A DNA stretch of 64,000 nt from Calendula officinalis (taxonomy: Eukaryota > Streptophyta > Magnoliopsida > Asterales > Asteraceae): contig OY970820.1 in the NCBI GenBank assembly GCA_963853835.1, positions 49,782,407 to 49,846,406 of the forward strand. Reading direction: 5' to 3'. Below, in pieces: positions 24,332 to 35,705 of the stretch; the stretch's first letter is position 1; each line of letters begins with the position of its first letter. The position numbers were made by a program, and so were the translations under genes. The notes under the pieces were generated by a model, which made no database searches, was not told where the DNA came from, and saw only the letters and a list, made by a program, of their open reading frames with translations.

Positions 24332-24978
24332 GTAAACCGCCATTCGAAATGTTATACGGTAGGAAGTGCCGAACGCCTATCTACTGGGGCGAAGTTGGGC
24401 ACAAAGTGTTGGGTAGCACTGAAATCGTATTGAAAACTACCGAAATGATTCAGATGGTTCGTGAGAGGCTAATTACCACACATAGTCGCCAGAAAAGCCA
24501 TGCAGACAAGAGACGTTCCGTTCTAGAATTCCAAGTCGGGGATTATGTGTTGCTAAAAGTTTCCCCGTGGAAGGGAGTAATCAGGTTCAGGAAGAGGGGA
24601 AAGTTGGGACCTCGTTATATAGGTCCTTATCAGGTGATCGCAAGAATTGGAAAATTTGCTTATCGTCTAGATTTACCAGAAGAACTCCGCCTTATTCATA
24701 ATACTTTTCACGTTTCACAACTTAGAAAGTGTACTGTAGACGAGTCTGTAGTTGTGCCATTAGAAGATATCCAGATTGACGAAAAGTTGAACTACATTGA
24801 GCGTCCGATTGCGATTCTTGACTGCAAGGTCAAGACTTTGCGCAACAAAGAGATTGTGTTAGTTAAGGTGCAGTGGCAGCACCGTAAAGGTTCCGAGTGG
24901 ACATGGGAACCCGAGTCTGAGATGCGTGATAACTACCCCGAGCTATTTCTCAGCAATGACTTCGAGGACGAAGTCTGA

Positions 24979-24995
24979 TTCAAGTGGGATTGAGT
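24979..24995 (+). other. Polypurine-rich tract before the gypsy 3' LTR
   Basis: CAAGTGGGATTGAG lies directly before TGTAACGCC at 24996. This is the usual place for plus-strand priming. Confidence 0.7.
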
Positions 24996-27731
24996 TGTAA
25001 CGCCCCGATTTTTATAATTGAATTTAATTACGTTTTATTTGTCAAAAAAAAACATTATTTGAATTACTTACTTAATGTTATGTGATAGGTGACGTTCGAT
25101 TATCTATGAACTTTACTGTGTGACGCCTCGCGTGTATGAATAATTAATTGTGTGATGTTCAATTTCATTATCGTGACATTTTATTATCGCGGCGTTAATC
25201 CCGAGTACTAAGTGGTAGTTATTGGCGTGTGATTATGAGGTTAGTAATTAACACTAGACGAATACAATTCCCGAACTTCTAATTAATTCTCGAGCATACG
25301 TCTCGGTGAGGCCGGCAGGAGGGCCAAGGCCGAACCTTAGATGATTATGAAACCCAAGTTCGGTCTTGAGAGAGTTAAGACCAATCAATCTTGATTTCTC
25401 CCTTGTGCGTGTCCCTAAAGTCCAAGTAATACACGTTATGGGCTAGTTGATTCTCACTGCCTTGTGTCTAACTTTAAGGAGGTGGGGCCGGTCTTTTTGA
25501 GTGTGGCCAAGCCCGATTGGTGCATGAGAGGCCTAGAGTCCAAGAGCAACATACTTAAGCCTACTAAAACCTAAAACCCCATTCCACTTGTAATCTTTCA
25601 ATTCAGCCGCAACATCCCCCTTTGTTCTGTCTTTTATTCGTGAAGCAACCAGGAGGAAAAGTTCAAGTTTATTTCTTTGTTCTTCACCCATTGAAAGTTG
25701 TGACCATTAGAGCAGCTCCTTCACTCGTATACCAAGCAATCCCATCCACAGCTTCTTCGAGGGTGTTGAGGATGAGCAGAAGCAATACCAAGCAGGTGGT
25801 TGCACCGAGTTATAATTGACGCTAATATTCTCGGCTCCGGTTCTCTCTTTCGAGTTGTGTCTCTATCTAACTGTGGCGTTCTTGTTTTGGGTTCACTGAT
25901 TTGATCGAGCAGAAACTTTGGACAATCTGGTGGACTAGCAGAATTCCCGAGCACGTGCCGTTTGGTGGTCAGATTCCGCATTCTAATCGGTAGTCTTTGT
26001 TTCCATTTGTTTGTTTCTCTTCATTTTGTAGTTCGGTTCCTTGTTTCTGTGATTTTGATCGTGATTATTGTAGGGATTTGACAGGAGGGTACCGAGCCAT
26101 TGAGGGCTCGGGATAATGCTTGTTGAGTATTGTTTTGTTGGCTTTGTTCCTCGTATCATTGTTTTGATTCCATCCGAGTTTTGTTTCAGTCTGAATAGTA
26201 TGAGTCTGTGAAATATTTCTGAGATTTCAGTATCGGGTTCTAGTCACTGTTTTGCTACAAGTGTCGGTTTGGGTAAGGATGGCGGGTTTATAATCTACAC
26301 GTTTTATTAACCGAAAACCGGGAACCGAACCCATAGGGTTCTTGGTTCCCTAAACCGAAATAGATTTTTCAATAGAAGACTAAATAAAAGGTAAACAGAT
26401 TTCTGAAGTTTAAATTAGTCTCGCGACTGTCGGGTGTCTCGGGAATGAGCGGGTTGAGTCGGCTTGATATAACGTTTTTCAAGTTCACTGTTTTCGGGCA
26501 GAATCTGCCTTCTGTTCTCAACTTTTTTTGAAATACTTAAATTAATCTTTTGAGCTTTTGGCCCATGCTGGGACCTTGTTTTCTGAGTTAGCTTTTTAAT
26601 GCCGCAACCCTCTCGTCAATCCGAATTACGGTTTAAAAGTTGTGTCGGATTTAATATGCTGCTGTTAGGAAAATGACCTGTGCGACATGTCTGTCTTGCG
26701 ACACTGTTTTGAGGCCCTTAGAATCTGTTTTGACCAGTGACCATCTCATAGAGATATGTAGTTCTGGTCGTCTACTTTTCATGGTAAAAATATGGGATAA
26801 ATCTACTGCACAGTTTAGGAGTTATGGCACTTCCCGTGAGACCGATGGGTGCTGCCAGTTTTTCTAAAATAATGATAAGGGGTTAGATTTTAATCTGGGG
26901 TTTCGCTTTATGTTTTAGGACCGTCTAGGAGATAGCGTGCTGTATCTTTGATTCCCGTGATCCCGTTGGAGCTTACGTTTCTCGAGGTGAGTATTCTCAC
27001 CGTGTATTCAGTTATAATGATACGTGCATGACTTATGTGGTTAACTGTTTTGATCTGTTTTTACTTTATGTGTGTTGATCTGTTATCTGAGTAACTGAGT
27101 GACTGTTTTTACATACCACTGATCTGAGACAGACGTGCCGAGTATCTGAGTCGGTACCGAGTCATTTTGTGCTACTATGTGACAGGGCTATCTGTGTGGT
27201 TTATGTTATGAGTTGAAAACATAAAAACAATTAATAAATCTGAGTGGAAATTTTTTGGTAATTCTGTGTGGTAGCCTGAGTGGCATTTTAGTGTAAGGAG
27301 AGGCGAGGTTGATCTCTCGACTCGATTTACACAAGCGCGCTATATAAATTTAAAAGATACGAAAACTGAGAAATTAACTGAGTAGTAAATGAATAGGAGT
27401 TCACTTGTGTGCCCTCATGTATTGTACGTTGTAGTTGTTTACACTTTGAGTTTATTCACTCAGCTTCCCTGCTGACCCAAAAATCTCCCTCCCATTTTCA
27501 GGTACTAGCAAAGGAAAAGAGAAGGTGGACGCTTGACTGCTGTACTACTTCTGAGTGCTGATGTGAAACGTTTTTATTATTTTAAAACTCCGAATTTATT
27601 TAAGACTTTTCCGCATTAAATACCTTGTTATAGCAAACAATTATTTTGGGGATTATTTATGGGACCTTTTTTATTATAATCTTGCACACAATTTTTTTTT
27701 TTTTAAATCTTGTAAATTTTAGGGTGTTACA
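24996..27731 (+). repeat. 3' LTR of the gypsy element, 2736 bp
   Basis: Starts TGTAACGCCCCG and ends GGGTGTTACA. It differs from the 5' LTR by scattered substitutions and small indels (for example a shorter 'ctgtgtggaa' stretch near 27240). It is followed by AAATC, the probable right target site in copia A. Confidence 0.93.
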
Positions 27732-28201
27732 AAATCGAAGATATGTAATTCAAGATTCGAATAAAGATTTTGAAGATAATGATAAAGTTTAAAAGATTTG
27801 ATTTATTAAATCATGTATATCCTTGTAGAATTTAAAAGATTTATGTTAATTTTTTCCTTGTAAATCTTAGGTTCTCTATTATATAAAGAGACCTAATGAT
27901 ATAGAATTAGTCGTTCTTGAAACCCACGTTTATTCAAAAACGTGTTTGTGTGTGTGCTTTAAGCTTCAAGGTCATAATTATGATCCTGTTAGAAGATTAA
28001 AACCGTTCTACATATTTTATGTAGAATTGAGGCTTTTAGTAATCATTGTATAATTGATGATGATCAAAACCTTGTTTAGCAATACAAATCTGTTCGTTTA
28101 ATTCCGCATTGTTTATGATTTGTATATGCTTATTCCAAGATCAAGAACTAACTATTCTTGAGCCAAAAGATCGATTTTATAGAGTTGTTCTAAACTCATC
28201 C
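27732..28201 (+). repeat. 3' LTR of copia A, lacking its first ~76 bp
   Basis: Matches 4977-5446 with scattered differences. The missing 5' part should lie left of the gypsy element but was lost together with the gypsy's left end. Confidence 0.88.
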
Positions 28202-28380
28202 GGAACCATACATGTAATCGGTTCAGTTTTGAAAATTCATCGTTTTCGGTATCGGTTCTATCAGGTTCGGTATTCAGAAAAAGATGAGCTTGGGGGCCGA
28301 AAACATAAAATCCATTCGTAGTTTCGGTTTTAAAACTTAATTTTTTTCAGTTCGGTTCGGTTTCGAGACCGCGATTTTTT
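28202..28380. mobile_element. Interior of the hAT-type MITE interrupted by copia A
   Basis: Repeated 'ggttcggt/accgaa' blocks continue the element whose left terminus is at 4863. I could not find its right terminus. Confidence 0.5.
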
Positions 28381-29415
28381 TTAATATATAATAATCGTAT
28401 TGTATGTTGAATATACCTTGGTTCACTTGCAACCCATAAAAACTCACAATAAGTTGAATATTTCAACATGCATGTTACGCACAATTTCAATATTCAACTC
28501 AATCAACTTGGTTTTAAGTTGTAAATTCCTTATAATGCCAAACACCGTCATCTCATTTTCCCACTTTAACATGGGAAATTAGGTATAAGTTTTAACATGA
28601 CATGGAAAAGTAATACCAAAATAAAGTTAAGGAAGACTGAGTCTCTCGTAACATATTAATCTTGATCACTTTGTCTTGCTACTTTTGGCGGTGGCATGTT
28701 GTTGACTTCAACCAAAGTACTAACTCAATTTCTCCTTTAATTATTTTATGAACTTTAATACATAACTAATTAAGAAAGTTAAATTAATTGATTGACTAGG
28801 AACGTATACTTTAGTTGAAGGAGTAGTAAAAAGAATTAGGGATTAGTTGAAATAGCGGAACGTATACTTTAATTATTTTATAAACTTTAATGCATGACGG
28901 ATAATGTGTCGAGCTACTTAAAAAAGTTACAAAGTATAACATTGTTAAATAATGAATATGTCATGCATATTCAAAGTTCTAGAAAAAAGTATAACATTGT
29001 TAAATAAGGATTATATTTATATACCTTTTTTTAAACAGAATTATATTTATGCACCTTTTTTTAAACAAATTTATATTCATATACTAACATTGTTGATTAG
29101 CAATCTGGTATCAAAGATATATAGTGTGGTGTATTAAAGGCTTCATAATCATAATTGTAGAAAAAGGGTCATACTTATAGGAAATAGTGAATGCTTATAT
29201 TGGTCACTAAAAGTTACAACACTCCTTTGAATGGTGACAACCAGTCGCCACTAACTGCGTGTTTGACTGTCATAATTGATGGTCGTTTAGGGCGGTTTTT
29301 AACTAAAACCGAACTCTTAACGGTAAACTTCAGGCTTTAAGAATTACTTCTCGATCGGTTTCAATTTTTCAGTTTTTTCTCAAAAATCGGTATGGTTACA
29401 GGGTTTCTTCCTTTA
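28381..29415. other. AT-rich intergenic DNA, no gene seen
   Basis: Short frames only. A 'ttatatttatrcacctttttttaaac' unit is repeated twice near 29010-29070. There is no recognisable protein, tRNA or element. Confidence 0.5.
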
Positions 29416-29730
29416 AGAGGGCTGCCAACCCTGCGTCAGTAACCCATCACAAGCCGTCACAAACCCGTCACGGTTGGCACCACCACATCGGTAGAACCCG
29501 TCAGTAGGAACCCGTCCTTGTGGGGATGTGAAGAGTATGCCGTCAGTGGGTGTGTGTGGGGATTGGTGGGGTGTTTGGGGTATATTTTAATATTTTTTAA
29601 GTGGGGATGGGTTAGTGTGGGTTAGTAATGTGTTGCTGTTGGCACGACCTTGTCAGTAACCCGTCGGTAGAGATGTGTTTAGTGATGTGTTTAGCGACGT
29701 GTCACGGTTGGGAGAGGCCTAACTTTACCT
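29416..29730. mobile_element. Possible MITE with 'cccgtcagta' units
   Basis: The left end (GGGCTGCCAACCCTG) and the right end (CGGTTGGGAGAGGCC) are imperfect inverted repeats about 300 bp apart. The interior has repeated 'acccgtc' and 'gtgggg' motifs. No target duplication was identified. Confidence 0.4.
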
Positions 29731-29919
29731 TTTTGCTACCTTCAAAATTATGATCCAAACTCCCAAACTTTAAATCATTTCGTCTTTAAATAAAACAAAC
29801 TAGTAAGTTTTTCATAAATTTAATGATAAATTTAATTAACATAACTCGAATAAGAATAATAGTTAAATGTCAATTTTTTTACAAATGTAAGAATATATTT
29901 TACAAAATTTGAAAGAATA
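29731..29919. other. AT-rich spacer
   Basis: Nothing recognisable. Confidence 0.5.
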
Positions 29920-30112
29920 GTTAATGGTGGACGGGACGGTTTCTTTCTGTCCGGTTTTTCACATTACCCCCAAAGGCCGCCCCAAATATTCGGATTTTCC
30001 AAAAATCAAAACCGTTGACATCGTTTTTCAAATGGTTTGGTTTTTTCGGTGCGGAGTTTCCGGTTTATTCGGTTTCGGTTCGGTTTTTCTGTTTTTGTGC
30101 TCACACCTAGTT
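29920..30112. mobile_element. Fragment of a 'ggttcgg' hAT-type MITE
   Basis: Blocks such as GGTTTATTCGGTTTCGGTTCGG and a right-end-like GCTCACACCTAG near 30098 resemble the elements at 4116 and 4863. No left terminus was found. Confidence 0.45.
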
Positions 30113-30890
30113 GCTATCACAATTCTCACATTCTTTACCTTCATTAAAATTTCAATGGAACCAACTTTTATATAGGGGAGTGTTCCTTTGAAAATTAAAA
30201 AAATCGTAAGAATGTAAGAATTTTTATTCATATATGAATAAACAGTGTATTCATATATGTATACACTATATGTATTCATATATAATTCTTACTGATCATA
30301 TATAAATACACATAGTTTATTTCATTTTTCTTTTCAAAAAGAAATTAAAAATACTTTTATTTTTTTGGTAATAAATTCGCTAGCTTTTGCCTGTCTCCTT
30401 TAGTTGCTTGAACATAGAGTATGATCTTTCCTCCTGATTTCTTATAAAAAAAGAGTAGGATCCAGGTTCGCGGTTGTGTATTCATATATGAATACGGTTG
30501 TGTATTCATATATGAATACACAGGGCACGCGAGTCTAGATCAACGGCTGAGATCTATCCTCACATTCTTAATCTTCATATTGATTTTCAATGGAACGCAC
30601 TCTTATATATGGGAGAGTTCTTTTAGAAATATAAAAAAAAATCATCATAATGTGATTATTTTGCGCACAGTGGCAAACTTGGAAAGTTGAGCTTTAGAGA
30701 CATAATTTTATCCATGTATGAATAAATATAATTAATTCATATATGAATAGACCCATCATGTATGAATGAATATTCATGTATGAATATATATAGACTATTC
30801 TCGGTTCATACATAAATAAATATATTTTATTTAGTTTTTTTTAAGTTATTAAATAAAATGTTCTCTATTCATATATAAACAAATATTTCT
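30113..30890. repeat. Two diverged units rich in TATTCATATATGAATA palindromes
   Basis: A block 'caatggaac...tatatrggggagt/gagttc' occurs near 30150 and again near 30590. Around both are perfect or near-perfect copies of the 16-base palindrome TATTCATATATGAATA (30225, 30479, 30503) and variants (for example near 30247, 30732 and 30771). No coding frame is present. Confidence 0.7.
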
Positions 30891-31200
30891 TCCCTTTCAA
30901 TATAAGTGATGTACTTTGTCTTTCAAGTTTTTTGAGATAAATTATGATATTAAAGGTTAATTAGATTAAAATGGATATTTAGTGGGGAATGGTACCCACA
31001 CATTTTGATTTAAATGAAGTTAATGATGTTTAAAAGTAAAAGTAAGGGTAAATATGTCATTTCACTATACTAAATGAGATAGTTAGTGGATGTTGACCCT
31101 ACTACCTTTTATCAAATATAGTAAATTTTTAAAGTACATTTTCTTATTTTCAAACACCTTAAATGAAAAGCGTATCACTCTTTTTGAAACGGAGGAAATA
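30891..31200. mobile_element. Degraded Stowaway-like MITE
   Basis: The ends read CTTCCCTTTCAATATAAGTGATGTAC and, inverted, a TTTGAAACGGAGGAA end near 31199. These resemble the CTCCCTCCGTTTC termini of plant Stowaway elements. Confidence 0.5.
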
Positions 31201-31361
31201 TATTGTTAATTATTCATATATGAATACATATACGCTAAAATTACGCGGGCGTGTATCAGATGGGCGGCAGAGACATATATATAACGAGATTGTAAAATAG
31301 TTTGGATGATTACATAAAAAAGTTGAATAATCTTGTAGTTTCTTTACATATCACTTCCTTT

Positions 31362-32038
31362 TAGGGTGTTCGTTTAGATGGTTTGGTTTTATCCGATCCA
31401 AATAGGTAAAACCAAATAAAATTCGGTTTTAAAAAGTTCAAACGAACCGTCCAAACTAATTCGAAAACCAAACCGATCCGAACCAAATAACAATTTGGTT
31501 GGTTTGGTTTTATCCGTTTGGTTTTTCCTTAAAATTTTCAAAATATTCCAAAAGTATATAACATAAATAATATTAAGTTCATATGTAAAATTCCAAAAAT
31601 GATAAACTACTTTGTACATAAAAACAAGTATAATTCATAGCTTGTGACATCTACAATCATATATGCAACAATTTTAACATCAACTTTATCAAAAACTCCA
31701 AAAAAATTGGTACATCCCCAACTGATACAATATAAAATGGAACAAGTGTTAGTATATATAAATCAATTTACTATAAGAAATGTAAAGAAAAGGGAAACCA
31801 TAATTGCTTACAATGGAAACCAACAAGTGTTAGTATATAAATCAATTTACTATATATTACTATTCGGTTTTTTTGGACAATCCGGTTTTCACAACGGAAA
31901 CTAAATCCAACCGAAATCCAAACTATTAATTTGGTTCAAGTCCAAACCGATCCAAAAAACCAAATAACCAATCCATATAGTCCGATCCAAAATGTCCAAT
32001 TGAACAATCCGGTTATATCCGAATAATGAACACCCCTA
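31362..32038. mobile_element. hAT-type non-autonomous element, 677 bp, with intact 8-bp target duplication
   Basis: Begins TAGGGTGTTCG and ends GAACACCCCTA. CTTCCTTT lies on both sides (31354-31361 and 32039-32046). The subterminal regions carry inverted 'ggtttggttttatccg' repeats. Small frames inside (31389-31619, 31644-31904) do not look like transposase. Confidence 0.85.
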
Positions 32039-32248
32039 CTTCCTTTAGTTAAAAACAATATTTTATCTCTTACATGGTAAGAAAAACGTTGGTGTTACAA
32101 TGACAAAGATGTTTTCTTTCATTTTCCTTATATAAATTACAGATCTGACGATGGTTTATATTAAATTTACCGACTAGTAATCATTTGTCTTCTAGCATAA
32201 TTTCTGTATGAATTAACCTTAAACAGATTAACAACAAACAAAGCTTTC

Positions 32249-32265
32249 GGCCAAGTGGTAAGGGC
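32249..32265 (+). other. tRNA A-box-like fragment
   Basis: GGCCAAGTGGTAAGGGC resembles a tRNA/SINE box A. It is cut two bases later by a MITE terminus (TAGGGGTG at 32267), so no box B follows. Confidence 0.4.
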
Positions 32266-32266
32266 T

Positions 32267-32790
32267 TAGGGGTGTTTTCGAGTCGAGCTTTTAACGAGCT
32301 ACTCGAGCTCGAGTTCGTTTATATCAAGCTCGAGTCTATACTAATTCGATTTCGAGTTGAGCTCGAACATATTAAAATATTTGATTAATCTCACGAGCTG
32401 AGCCTAATAATTTAATACTCGAATCGGCTCGTTCTATAGGTCGTTTAGTCTCGAGCCAAACGAGCCAGACGATCTTAACGAGCCGATCATAACGAGTCGA
32501 ACAAGTGTTTTATACAATAAGTACAAGAATATACATATATTATAAGGGGGTGTAAACGAGTCGAGTAATTAACGAGCTTTTCAAGTTTGTAAATTAGTTT
32601 ATTTCCAAAAATATAATTTCATAAACGAATATCGAGCTCGAGCTCGAACAGTAATTAAATATTTGAGCTCGAGCTCGAGCACAATTTTAAAAACTTACTC
32701 AAGCGCGAGTCGAGCTCGAGCCGAGTAATTGTTAAACGAGTCGAGCCTAAATTTCGTGATATTCGATTTGACTCGAATCATTAACACCCA
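32267..32790. mobile_element. Two adjacent 'cgagctcg'-rich hAT-type MITEs
   Basis: The first starts TAGGGGTGTTTTCGAG at 32267. The second starts GGTGTAAACGAGTCGAG near 32549 and ends TTAACACCCA at 32790. TATAAGGG/TATAAGGC (7 of 8) flank the second. Both are dense in CGAGCTCG. A relative lies in intron 1 of the peroxidase gene. Confidence 0.65.
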
Positions 32791-33129
32791 TATAAGGCTC
32801 CACTTAAATATCTATCGTCTACTCGTCTCGATTCATTGCAACTCCAAAGAGGTTTTGCCCTTTTCCTCTTTCTTAAATTACATTTTACTTCTCTAAACTT
32901 TAACTTTTCTTCAATGAAAATTTACTACTCTAAAATTTTATACTTACTATCTACACATTTATCTTAAATGATGGTTTACCCTTAAAAGTTTTACTTTTCA
33001 ATATAACTAATAAAATTCTACCTTTTTTTAAGGACCATTTAGTAAGTTAGTGATTCGAGCCTAAATAGTGACATCCACAAGGGGCAGTATGCTTTTCCTC
33101 GAACCTTCCACCTATGGAGAATAAACCTC
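32791..33129. other. AT-rich spacer
   Basis: No gene seen. It includes the 3' body of the minus-strand SINE-like sequence from about 33050. Confidence 0.45.
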
Positions 33130-33215
33130 ACGTCCACGACGGGATTTGAACCCATGACCTAAGTCATGGACAACACCTTATCTTTTTTTCACTAATACCA
33201 CTAGACTAGAAGTTA
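33130..33215 (-). mobile_element. tRNA-derived SINE-like head
   Basis: On the minus strand, TCTAGTGGTATTAGT (box A-like, 33191-33209) is followed by GGGTTCAAATCCC (box B, 33141-33153). Spacing fits an RNA polymerase III promoter. It lacks a full cloverleaf, so a SINE is more likely than a tRNA gene. SINE tail limits are not resolved. Confidence 0.6.
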
Positions 33216-34810
33216 AATGTTACCAATGGTTTATATTTATAATTATTATGTTTATATTTATATTATTAGTATTATTATTATTAATAATTTTCTATACAAT
33301 GTTGGTTTCAACTATATTTAAGTTTCCAAAATAACAATTATTTGATCTTATTTTAACCATAAATTTGTTAGGTTGAAATGAGTAGCACACATTCCTGCAC
33401 GTAAAACTATAGAATACGAGTCTACATTATAACTAAGGTTAAAACCAATTTCAATACAAACAAGATAATAACAGACGTTGTGTATATTGTAACTAGACGA
33501 TGTACAACTGGAATGTTTTCTGATGTAAATCATTTTTAGGGGTTGTTTGAAAATTCCGAAAGCATCACGCGGAGTACACTTTACTAGTTAAATGAGACAC
33601 CCAGGACTACATTATACTAAACTGACAATTTTTATTTCTTAAGTATCAGAGTTTACAACAAAAGCTACAATACAATACAAAGATTTTCCCTATGGAAAAT
33701 TATTCTTAACTAAAAACATAACCAAGTCTCCAAGTGTCTTTTGGTCTCATCTTTATTTAATGCATAATCCAGGCTAGTCCTTAACGAGTATATCCTGAGA
33801 TATATATGTAAACGCTTAAGCCACATGGCTTAGTGAGTTATTTTGTTTTATGTACAAAAATACCACAAGTAATATGATATAAGACCTAATATAATAATAT
33901 CTTTGAGCATTGGGTAAATTTATCTCTCTCTCTTTTCCAGGTCATTATTTGACAAGACTACATATGCGTAGCTCATTTCATGACCATCTATACATGTACT
34001 AGTGGGTCTAGACATGTATCTGCCGGTATCGACTTAGATACACCAAGATGCCTCCCGTGTTCTAGCTAACCGTACCATAATTTATTTATTTCATGAGCGC
34101 CCATTATATTCATCTATTGCGAACGCCCCCTTGCGTCTGTCTTAAATATTTAACCAATAACTCATAATGTAATAAACATGATAAATATAATATAAAATAT
34201 GGCAAGCTCAATGCAAAAGAAAATAACTATAAATACAAGCATATTAAATATATCATATATATCTCAGTTTAAAAATAGCATTATAAAAACTCACTTTAAC
34301 TCTAAGTTTAATGATCAGATTGTGTTAGTTACTTCGTTTCCTTGATCTTTGCTACTTTTATTTGTTTGTGATTCTATACGTTGTAGACTATCCTCCTTAT
34401 ATATGCATCAGTTTTAAGATTAGTCACCAAGTCTATACTCATCTTGGTTTGCCATGCAATGGGAGTAGAGATAAGCTTTTTATTCTTGTCCATGTATTAA
34501 TCTCTTATACACTATGTTAATTTGGTTGTACATTGGATATAATATTTCTTATGTGTATTATTTAGCGTGTGACAATATTTACGTTTTGTTTATTTGTTTT
34601 GTTTAAGATAATAATTATTATTATTATATAGTATATATTAGCTAGTTACTATTTTAATGATCTTGTACACTTTACGTAATGCTTAAATTGCTTGTAATAT
34701 GAGCTTTTCCTATTGTACTTTGTTTAAAAAAGAAATTCTTAACGTCATATAGTATTGTATGTACATTCTTGGTAGTTAAAATGATAAATAATAATAACAT
34801 AAATTCTTTA
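33216..34810. other. AT-rich DNA without recognised gene
   Basis: Only short frames. The right part may belong to a minus-strand LTR (next entry). Confidence 0.45.
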
Positions 34811-34852
34811 TTTAATACAGATTAAAAAAGCGTCGAAAATCGGGTCGTTACA
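34811..34852 (-). repeat. Terminus of an LTR (minus strand start TGTAACGACCCG)
   Basis: Read on the minus strand from 34852, the sequence is TGTAACGACCCGATTTTCGA, a common start of plant gypsy LTRs. The other end was not located, so its extent into 33.6-34.8 kb is unknown. Confidence 0.45.
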
Positions 34853-35261
34853 AATAATATGTCTATAATTTGAAATATATTTTATGATCATATCTTTTGT
34901 TCAAATACAACGAATACATTAGTATAAGATTAGTAATAATTTGTGTATGAAAATATTATATTGATATATTATATATAAACATACGAGTGTTACATTAAAA
35001 CAAAAAGTGGGTGATTTTTACATCACAACTTTTATAGCATATACCATATCTAGTGCTTAGTATACTTATATTATTACTAGGTTAAAACCCGCGCAATGCG
35101 GTGGGCTGCGAACTACATATTTCTTGCGATTAAAAATCCATTGGTCACATATTTTTATAACGAATACAGTACATAAGCATGAAAACTGTGTATAAAATAG
35201 AGGAAAAAAAATCAATAATTAGCATTGGCGTTGAAATGTTGTCGATTATATGTTTGGATAT

Positions 35262-35295
35262 ATAGTAGGGTACCCGCGCAATGATGCGGCGGTTA
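35262..35295 (-). other. Second, degenerate Helitron-like 3' hairpin
   Basis: Minus strand CCGCATCATTGCGCGGGTACCCTACTA closely resembles the terminus at 35077-35105 but ends CTAC rather than CTAG. Confidence 0.4.
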
Positions 35296-35492
35296 AACTG
35301 ATACATCTTTTCCACGACGATGTTGATGGTGTTCGTGTACATGTTTTTTTATAACGATTATTATACAACTGACTATTAGTTGGAAATGAAATATGTATAA
35401 AGATTACATTGAAAACTTATCGGCATTTAAAATTTGTTAAATTACATATTTGAAAAAAACAATTCAGACATGGCATAGAATTAACACGTATA

Positions 35493-35705
35493 TTATTCAT
35501 CATGTAAGACCTCTCGATACACCACATTTGATGTGTAAACGCCGTCAATATTAAATTGTTTTGCTGGAGTTACCAATACTTTTGTCGTCTGCGGTGAAAT
35601 TCCTCTTGACAAGGCAACGTAAATTTGCCCATGCGAGAACACTGATTCCGGAAGATAAACGCCGACGTTTGGAATTGTTTGTCCTTGGGCTTTGTTGATT
35701 GTCAT
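35493..35705 (-). pseudogene. Helitron PIF1-type helicase, C-terminal fragment
   Basis: The 70-codon frame contains MTINKAQGQTIPNVGVYLPE and FSHGQIYVALSRG, the last helicase motifs of plant Helitron RepHel proteins. An in-frame TGA lies a few codons upstream (FIA precedes the Met), so the rest of the helicase and the Rep domain are gone. It would unwind DNA in rolling-circle transposition. This fragment cannot do so. Confidence 0.85.

Larger units (their letters stand above)
21312..24978 (+). pseudogene. Gypsy protease-RT-RNase H-integrase-chromodomain polyprotein, broken
   Basis: Domains in order: protease (DSGATHSFVS near 21628), reverse transcriptase (FGLTNAPAAF near 22549 and FIDDILVY near 22633), RNase H (YCDAS near 23077), and integrase with a zinc-binding tail and the catalytic Asp residues in MDLITKLP and VSDRDTRF. 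A GPY-type module (GPRYIGPYQV) and a C-terminal chromodomain (WTWEPESEM) follow, with TGA at 24976. Lesions: a 1-base frameshift near 22391, TAG at 23224-23226, a frameshift from an apparent 4-base insertion near 23637-23641, and a 1-base deletion near 24070. Two intron-like inserts interrupt it at 21450 and 24263. Enzymes for reverse transcription and integration are all represented but not in one open frame. Confidence 0.9.
16763..27731 (+). mobile_element. Chromodomain Ty3/gypsy element (Tekay-like) with a stray 3' tail upstream
   Basis: LTRs at 16868-19618 and 24996-27731 enclose a gag-protease-RT-RNase H-integrase-chromodomain region in the order of plant chromoviruses. The LTRs are about 2.75 kb and roughly 98% identical by eye. 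The 105 bases before the 5' LTR (16763-16867) repeat the element's own 3' internal end (24891-24995), so the element was once part of a tandem or longer array. The right border abuts AAATC, inside the 3' LTR of copia A. The left copia A/gypsy border has been lost. Confidence 0.92.
4901..28201 (+). mobile_element. Copia A, host of the nested insertion pile
   Basis: The 5' LTR is at 4901-5446 and the primer-binding site at 5449. A 5'-truncated 3' LTR is at 27732-28201. The candidate target duplication is imperfect: GAAAC (4896-4900) against GGAAC (28202-28206). Surviving internal sequence is limited to 5447-5605 and probably 15775-16762. No gag or pol frame is left. The element was invaded by the minus-strand gypsy solo LTR with copia B inside it, and by the gypsy element in its 3' LTR. 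It is the oldest layer of the pile. Confidence 0.8.

Noticed and set aside
33130..33215. tRNA gene on the minus strand
   Set aside because: Box A and B only. No closed acceptor stem and no terminator at the right place.
35493..35705. Host PIF1 helicase gene
   Set aside because: Only the last helicase motifs are present, an upstream stop is in frame, and a Helitron terminus lies just downstream.
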